Positions 44,046-47,655 of a stretch of DNA of 47,655 nt are shown piece after piece. Position 1 is the first letter of the stretch, and the number at the start of each line of letters is the position of its first letter. Source of the stretch: Roseovarius salinarum (lineage in GTDB: Bacteria > Pseudomonadota > Alphaproteobacteria > Rhodobacterales > Rhodobacteraceae); assembly GCF_002834145.1 (NCBI RefSeq), contig NZ_PHNT01000020.1, positions 1 to 47,655 on the forward strand, given 5' to 3'. Under the pieces are notes generated by a model. The model ran no database searches. It saw only the letters and a program-made list of their open reading frames with translations, and was not told the DNA's origin. Position numbers and translations under genes: made by a program.

Positions 44046-44744
44046 TCAGTCGACGCGGCGGACCATGAGCTGGTTGCCCTCGCGGCGGGTCTCGAGCACC
44101 TTGATGTCGGCCACGAGGTCGCTGAGCTTCTTGTGGCCGTAGCTGCGCGTATCGAAATCGGGGTTGGCGGCGGTGATCTGCTGGCCCAGCCGGCCCAGCG
44201 CGTACCAGTCGCTTTCCTGGTCGATGGAATCCATCGCCTTGAACAGCAGGTCGCGGGCCTCCTGCAGGTTCTTGGTGCGGGCCGTGCCCGGTTTCTCCTC
44301 GGGTGCCTCGCCGATGTTTTCCAGGTAGATGAACCGCTTGCAGGCCTGCCGGAAGGCTTCGGGCGTCTTGCGCGCCCCGATGCCGTAGACGTCGAGCCCC
44401 TGTTCGCGCAGCCGGCTGGCCAGCCGGGTGAAATCGCTGTCCGAGGATACCAGAACGAAGCCGTCGAAACGGCCCGAATGCATCAGGTCCATCGCGTCGA
44501 TGACCAGGGCGATGTCGCTGGCGTTCTTGCCCACGGTGTTCGACGGCTGGTGATGCGGCACCAGTCCGAATTCCGCCTGCACCTTGTTCCAGCCGGTCAT
44601 CTGCTGGGACGAGAAATCGCCGTAGACGCGGCGCACGCTTGCCTCGCCCATGGCCGCGATCTCCTCGAAGATCGACTTCGTCCACTTGGGCGAGGTGTTG
44701 TCGGCATCGATCAGGACGGCCAGAAGCGGGGGACGGTCGGGCAT
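44046..44744 (-). CDS. NYN-domain (LabA/PIN-like) protein with C-terminal OST-HTH/LOTUS domain
   Basis: A 232-residue cytosolic protein. The NYN domain begins LLAVLIDADNTSPKW (Asp13, Asp15, Asn16) and ends in VLVSSDSDFTRLASRLREQG (Asp102, Asp104), with the GKNASDIALVIDAMDL region between; these acidic residues form a metal-dependent RNase site. The C-terminal ~75 residues (NLQEARDLLFKAMDSI ... SYGHKKLSDLVADI) match OST-HTH/LOTUS, an RNA-binding winged helix. Together this suggests an RNA-processing nuclease. AAGGAG is 7 nt before the ATG. Confidence 0.9.
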   Translation of the reverse strand: MPDRPPLLAVLIDADNTSPKWTKSIFEEIAAMGEASVRRVYGDFSSQQMTGWNKVQAEFGLVPHHQPSNTVGKNASDIALVIDAMDLMHSGRFDGFVLVSSDSDFTRLASRLREQGLDVYGIGARKTPEAFRQACKRFIYLENIGEAPEEKPGTARTKNLQEARDLLFKAMDSIDQESDWYALGRLGQQITAANPDFDTRSYGHKKLSDLVADIKVLETRREGNQLMVRRVD

Positions 44745-44814
44745 GGGCGGACTCCTTTGCGCCTTCATGCCCGATCCCGGCGGCCGGCGAAAGCCCCGGC
44801 TCCGGCGTGACCGC

Positions 44815-45687
44815 TCAGCCGGTGGTGCCGATCCTGTCCTGCGTTCGGGTCTCGAAATCCGCGGGCGAATGGCGTTCGTGCAGCTGCATCGACTCGTCGC
44901 CGAAGGTGCGGTTGACCATGCGGCCGCGTTGTACCGCGGGACGCGCGTCGATCTTTTTCGCCCAGGCCAGGACGTTGGCGTAGCTCTCGGCGTCAAGGAA
45001 GGTCGCCGCGCCGTAGAGCCGGCCCAGCACCAGTTGCCCGTACCACGGCCAGATCGCCATGTCCGCGATGGTATAGCTTTCGCCGGCGATCCACGGCCGT
45101 TCGGCCAGCTGCCGGTCGAGCACGTCGAGCTGGCGCTTGGTTTCCATCGTGAAGCGGTCGATGGCGTATTTGATCTTTTCCGGCGCGTAGGCGTAGAAAT
45201 GGCCGAAGCCGCCGCCCACGTAGGGCGCGCTGCCCATCTGCCAGAACAGCCAGTTGAGCGTCTCGGTGCGCGCGGCGCGGTCCGCGGGCAGGAAGGCGCC
45301 GAACGTCTCGGCCAGGTGCAGCAGGATCGCGCCCGATTCGAACACGCGCAGGGGGGCCTCGCCGGTATGGTCCACCAGCGCGGGGATCTTCGAGTTCGGG
45401 TTGATCTCGACGAAGCCGGACGAGAACTGGTCGCCGTCGCCGATGCGGATGAGCCATGCATCGTACTCGGCCCCCGCGTGGCCGGCGGCCAGCAGCTCCT
45501 CGAACATCATGGTGACCTTGACACCGTTGGGCGTGCCCATCGAGTAGAGCTGGAAGGGGTGGTCGCCAACGGGCAACTCGCGCGCGTGGGTGGGGCCCGC
45601 GACGGGGCGGTTGATGCTTGCGAACTGGCCGCCGCTTTCGCCTTCCCACGTCCAGACCTCGGGCGGGGTATAACCGGTGTCGCTCAT
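44815..45687 (-). CDS. yghU: Glutathione-dependent disulfide-bond oxidoreductase, YghU-type GST
   Basis: A 290-residue GST-fold protein of the nu class (YghU/YfcG). The N-terminal extension TPPEVWTWEGESGGQFASINRPVAG, the thioredoxin-like HPFQLYSMGTPNGVKVTMMFEELL, and the glutathione site RVFESGAILLHLAE are characteristic. The helical domain includes YVGGGFGHFYAYAPEK and WIAGESYTIADMAIWPW. Such proteins reduce 2-hydroxyethyl disulfide with two bound glutathiones. Directly downstream of frmA on the same strand, 141 bp apart. Confidence 0.92.
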   Translation of the reverse strand: MSDTGYTPPEVWTWEGESGGQFASINRPVAGPTHARELPVGDHPFQLYSMGTPNGVKVTMMFEELLAAGHAGAEYDAWLIRIGDGDQFSSGFVEINPNSKIPALVDHTGEAPLRVFESGAILLHLAETFGAFLPADRAARTETLNWLFWQMGSAPYVGGGFGHFYAYAPEKIKYAIDRFTMETKRQLDVLDRQLAERPWIAGESYTIADMAIWPWYGQLVLGRLYGAATFLDAESYANVLAWAKKIDARPAVQRGRMVNRTFGDESMQLHERHSPADFETRTQDRIGTTG

Positions 45688-45828
45688 GGTTGCGCGTCCT
45701 TTCCTGTCTTGCGTCGTCCCGCGACGTAACAGGGTGCGGGTGCGATGCAACCTGCACCTGCGCACATGGCGGTGTTCGATCAAATGAGCATGGCCCGCAG
45801 ACCTGCAGGCCGCGCCCGGGCGGATCGA

Positions 45829-46941
<1,113 letters not shown>

Positions 46942-47113
46942 TTTCCTGTCCTCCCTGATATGCCGGGGAAAGCTTGGGCGAAAGCGCGGGTCTTTTCAAT
47001 GCCGCAGCGACGCCCCGTGAGCCGTTGGCGACGGCGGCGGCCGGCGCGGACTCGACTCGCCGGGCGGCGCGCACTAGAAAATCGCCGGAACAATTCAGGA
47101 ACATTTGTGTCTC
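46942..47113. other. Divergent spacer frmA / imuB
   Basis: A 172-bp region holding the frmA promoter and the SOS box before imuB. A weak -10-like TAGAAA (47075-47080) with CTCGAC 18 bp upstream would place a start near 47087, inside the SOS box; otherwise nothing distinct. Confidence 0.4.
47088..47102. promoter_or_regulatory. LexA (SOS) box GAAC-N7-GAAC
   Basis: GAAC-AATTCAG-GAAC matches exactly the direct-repeat SOS box of Alphaproteobacteria (GAAC/GTTC-N7-GAAC/GTTC). It ends 11 nt before the ATG of the imuB-like gene, a known SOS-regulated class. LexA would block the promoter at or near its start site. Confidence 0.85.
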
Positions 47114-47655
47114 ATGCCTGGCCGCCGCATCCTTTCGCTGTGGTTTCCGCACCTGGGGGCCGAACGGGTTCTGCGCCGTCTGGGCCTGCCCGGAGAGGCC
47201 TGTCTCGGCGTGGTGGCCGAGGACGGGGCGCGTCAGGTCCTGTCGTCGGTTTCGCCGGGGGCACGGGCGGCCGGTCTGGCCGAGGGCCAGGCGCTGCGGG
47301 ATGCGTTTGCCATGTGTCCCCAGCTTGTCGTGCGGCCGCAGGATGCGCCGGCGGAGGCCGCTTTCCTCGACGCGCTGACCCGCTGGGGCGGGCGGTTCTC
47401 GCCCTGGGTCGCGCCGGAGGCGCCGGCGGCCCTGATGCTCGACATCACGGGCTGCGCGCACCTGTTCGGCGGCGAGGCGGCGATGATGGAGCGGGCGATG
47501 GAGGACGCCCGCGCGCTCGGCCTGACGGCCCGGGCAGGGCTGGCCGACACCCCCGGCGCGGCCTGGGCGTTGGCGCGGTTCGCCGGGCAGGGCCCGGCGC
47601 CCGCGCCGGCCGGCGACATGATCGAGCAGGAGGCGCGCGCGACACGGTCGCGCGC
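47114..47655 (+). CDS. imuB: ImuB-like Y-family DNA polymerase homologue, 5' part (cut by window edge)
   Basis: An open frame of 180 codons from the ATG at 47114 to the window end. The start RRILSLWFPHLGAERVLRRLG is the typical ImuB/Y-family opening, where active polymerases have a D-x-D-x-F motif; SLWFPHL lacks the first catalytic acidic residue, as in ImuB, a non-catalytic partner of DnaE2 in SOS mutagenesis. LMLDITGCAHLFGGEAAMMERA follows as expected. An SOS box lies directly upstream. No imuA gene precedes it, since the upstream neighbour is divergent frmA. Whether dnaE2 follows is outside the window. Weak ribosome-binding site; a TTG three codons upstream is possible. Confidence 0.85.
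   Translation, partial: MPGRRILSLWFPHLGAERVLRRLGLPGEACLGVVAEDGARQVLSSVSPGARAAGLAEGQALRDAFAMCPQLVVRPQDAPAEAAFLDALTRWGGRFSPWVAPEAPAALMLDITGCAHLFGGEAAMMERAMEDARALGLTARAGLADTPGAAWALARFAGQGPAPAPAGDMIEQEARATRSR

Overview
The window reads as chromosomal DNA of a marine-type member of the Rhodobacterales (Roseobacter/Rhodobacter group, Alphaproteobacteria). The case rests on very high GC with dense, GC-ending coding; protein types typical of the group (NADP malic enzyme fused to a phosphotransacetylase-like domain, SPOR protein, PrpE, split MnmC, CcdA-like thiol protein, DUF952/DUF1330); an alphaproteobacterial SOS box (GAAC-N7-GAAC) at the right edge; and several copies of an intergenic element with the core GGAGTATTT-N2-GGCAAGATGAA. 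No tRNA, rRNA, CRISPR array, insertion sequence or prophage was recognised. Both ends cut genes: glyA on the left, an imuB-like gene on the right.

Layout. 1-1.7 kb: glyA (partial) divergent from nadK and a CIA30-domain secreted protein. 1.8-4.0 kb: a 43-residue arginine-rich small protein with its own terminator, a 0.56-kb spacer, then a compact curli-type operon (curlin / CsgH-like chaperone / curlin) ending in a strong hairpin. 4.0-9.3 kb: propionyl-CoA synthetase, a cysteine-rich secreted protein and malic enzyme MaeB. 9.4-11.8 kb: pyrimidine salvage (cdd, upp) and a SPOR protein. 11.8-15.3 kb: a membrane protein resembling a degenerate M48 peptidase, an acyl-CoA synthetase and a sulfotransferase.

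15.3-24.3 kb is a long minus-strand beta-oxidation locus: MerR2-VOC, MerR1-acyl-CoA dehydrogenase-small protein-acyl-CoA dehydrogenase, then GST-thiolase-FadJ. Two paralogous MerR regulators and two palindromes suggest acyl-CoA- or branched-chain-responsive control. On the other strand, two hotdog thioesterases and a MATE pump form an overlapping operon whose first ribosome-binding site lies in a 16-bp inverted repeat.

26.7-32 kb (minus): a BT1-like transporter, then translationally coupled DUF952-DUF1330 / pyrD / arsC, then a glutaredoxin-CcdA fusion with an FNR-type box upstream. 32-38.6 kb: a methyltransferase with a PqqD-like tail plus an SRAP (HMCES/YedK) protein, an FMN reductase, a VOC protein, a MaoC/HTD2 dehydratase, and a divergent pair that together replace bifunctional MnmC (FAD oxidase on minus, MnmD on plus), followed by a DMT exporter. 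38.7-40.9 kb: a probable metal (copper?) locus with a DUF2946-like protein and a Met/His-rich outer-membrane barrel. 40.9-47.1 kb: lytic transglycosylase, dapA, a NYN-LOTUS protein, and two glutathione-linked enzymes (YghU-type GST, class III alcohol/formaldehyde dehydrogenase).

The most unusual items are the curli mini-operon with clustered ATC(C/G)GAT sites upstream, the hairpin-plus-core intergenic repeat family, the SD-masking inverted repeat before the thioesterase operon, the split divergent MnmC pair and the glutaredoxin-CcdA fusion. All functional calls come from reading the sequence; no database search was run.
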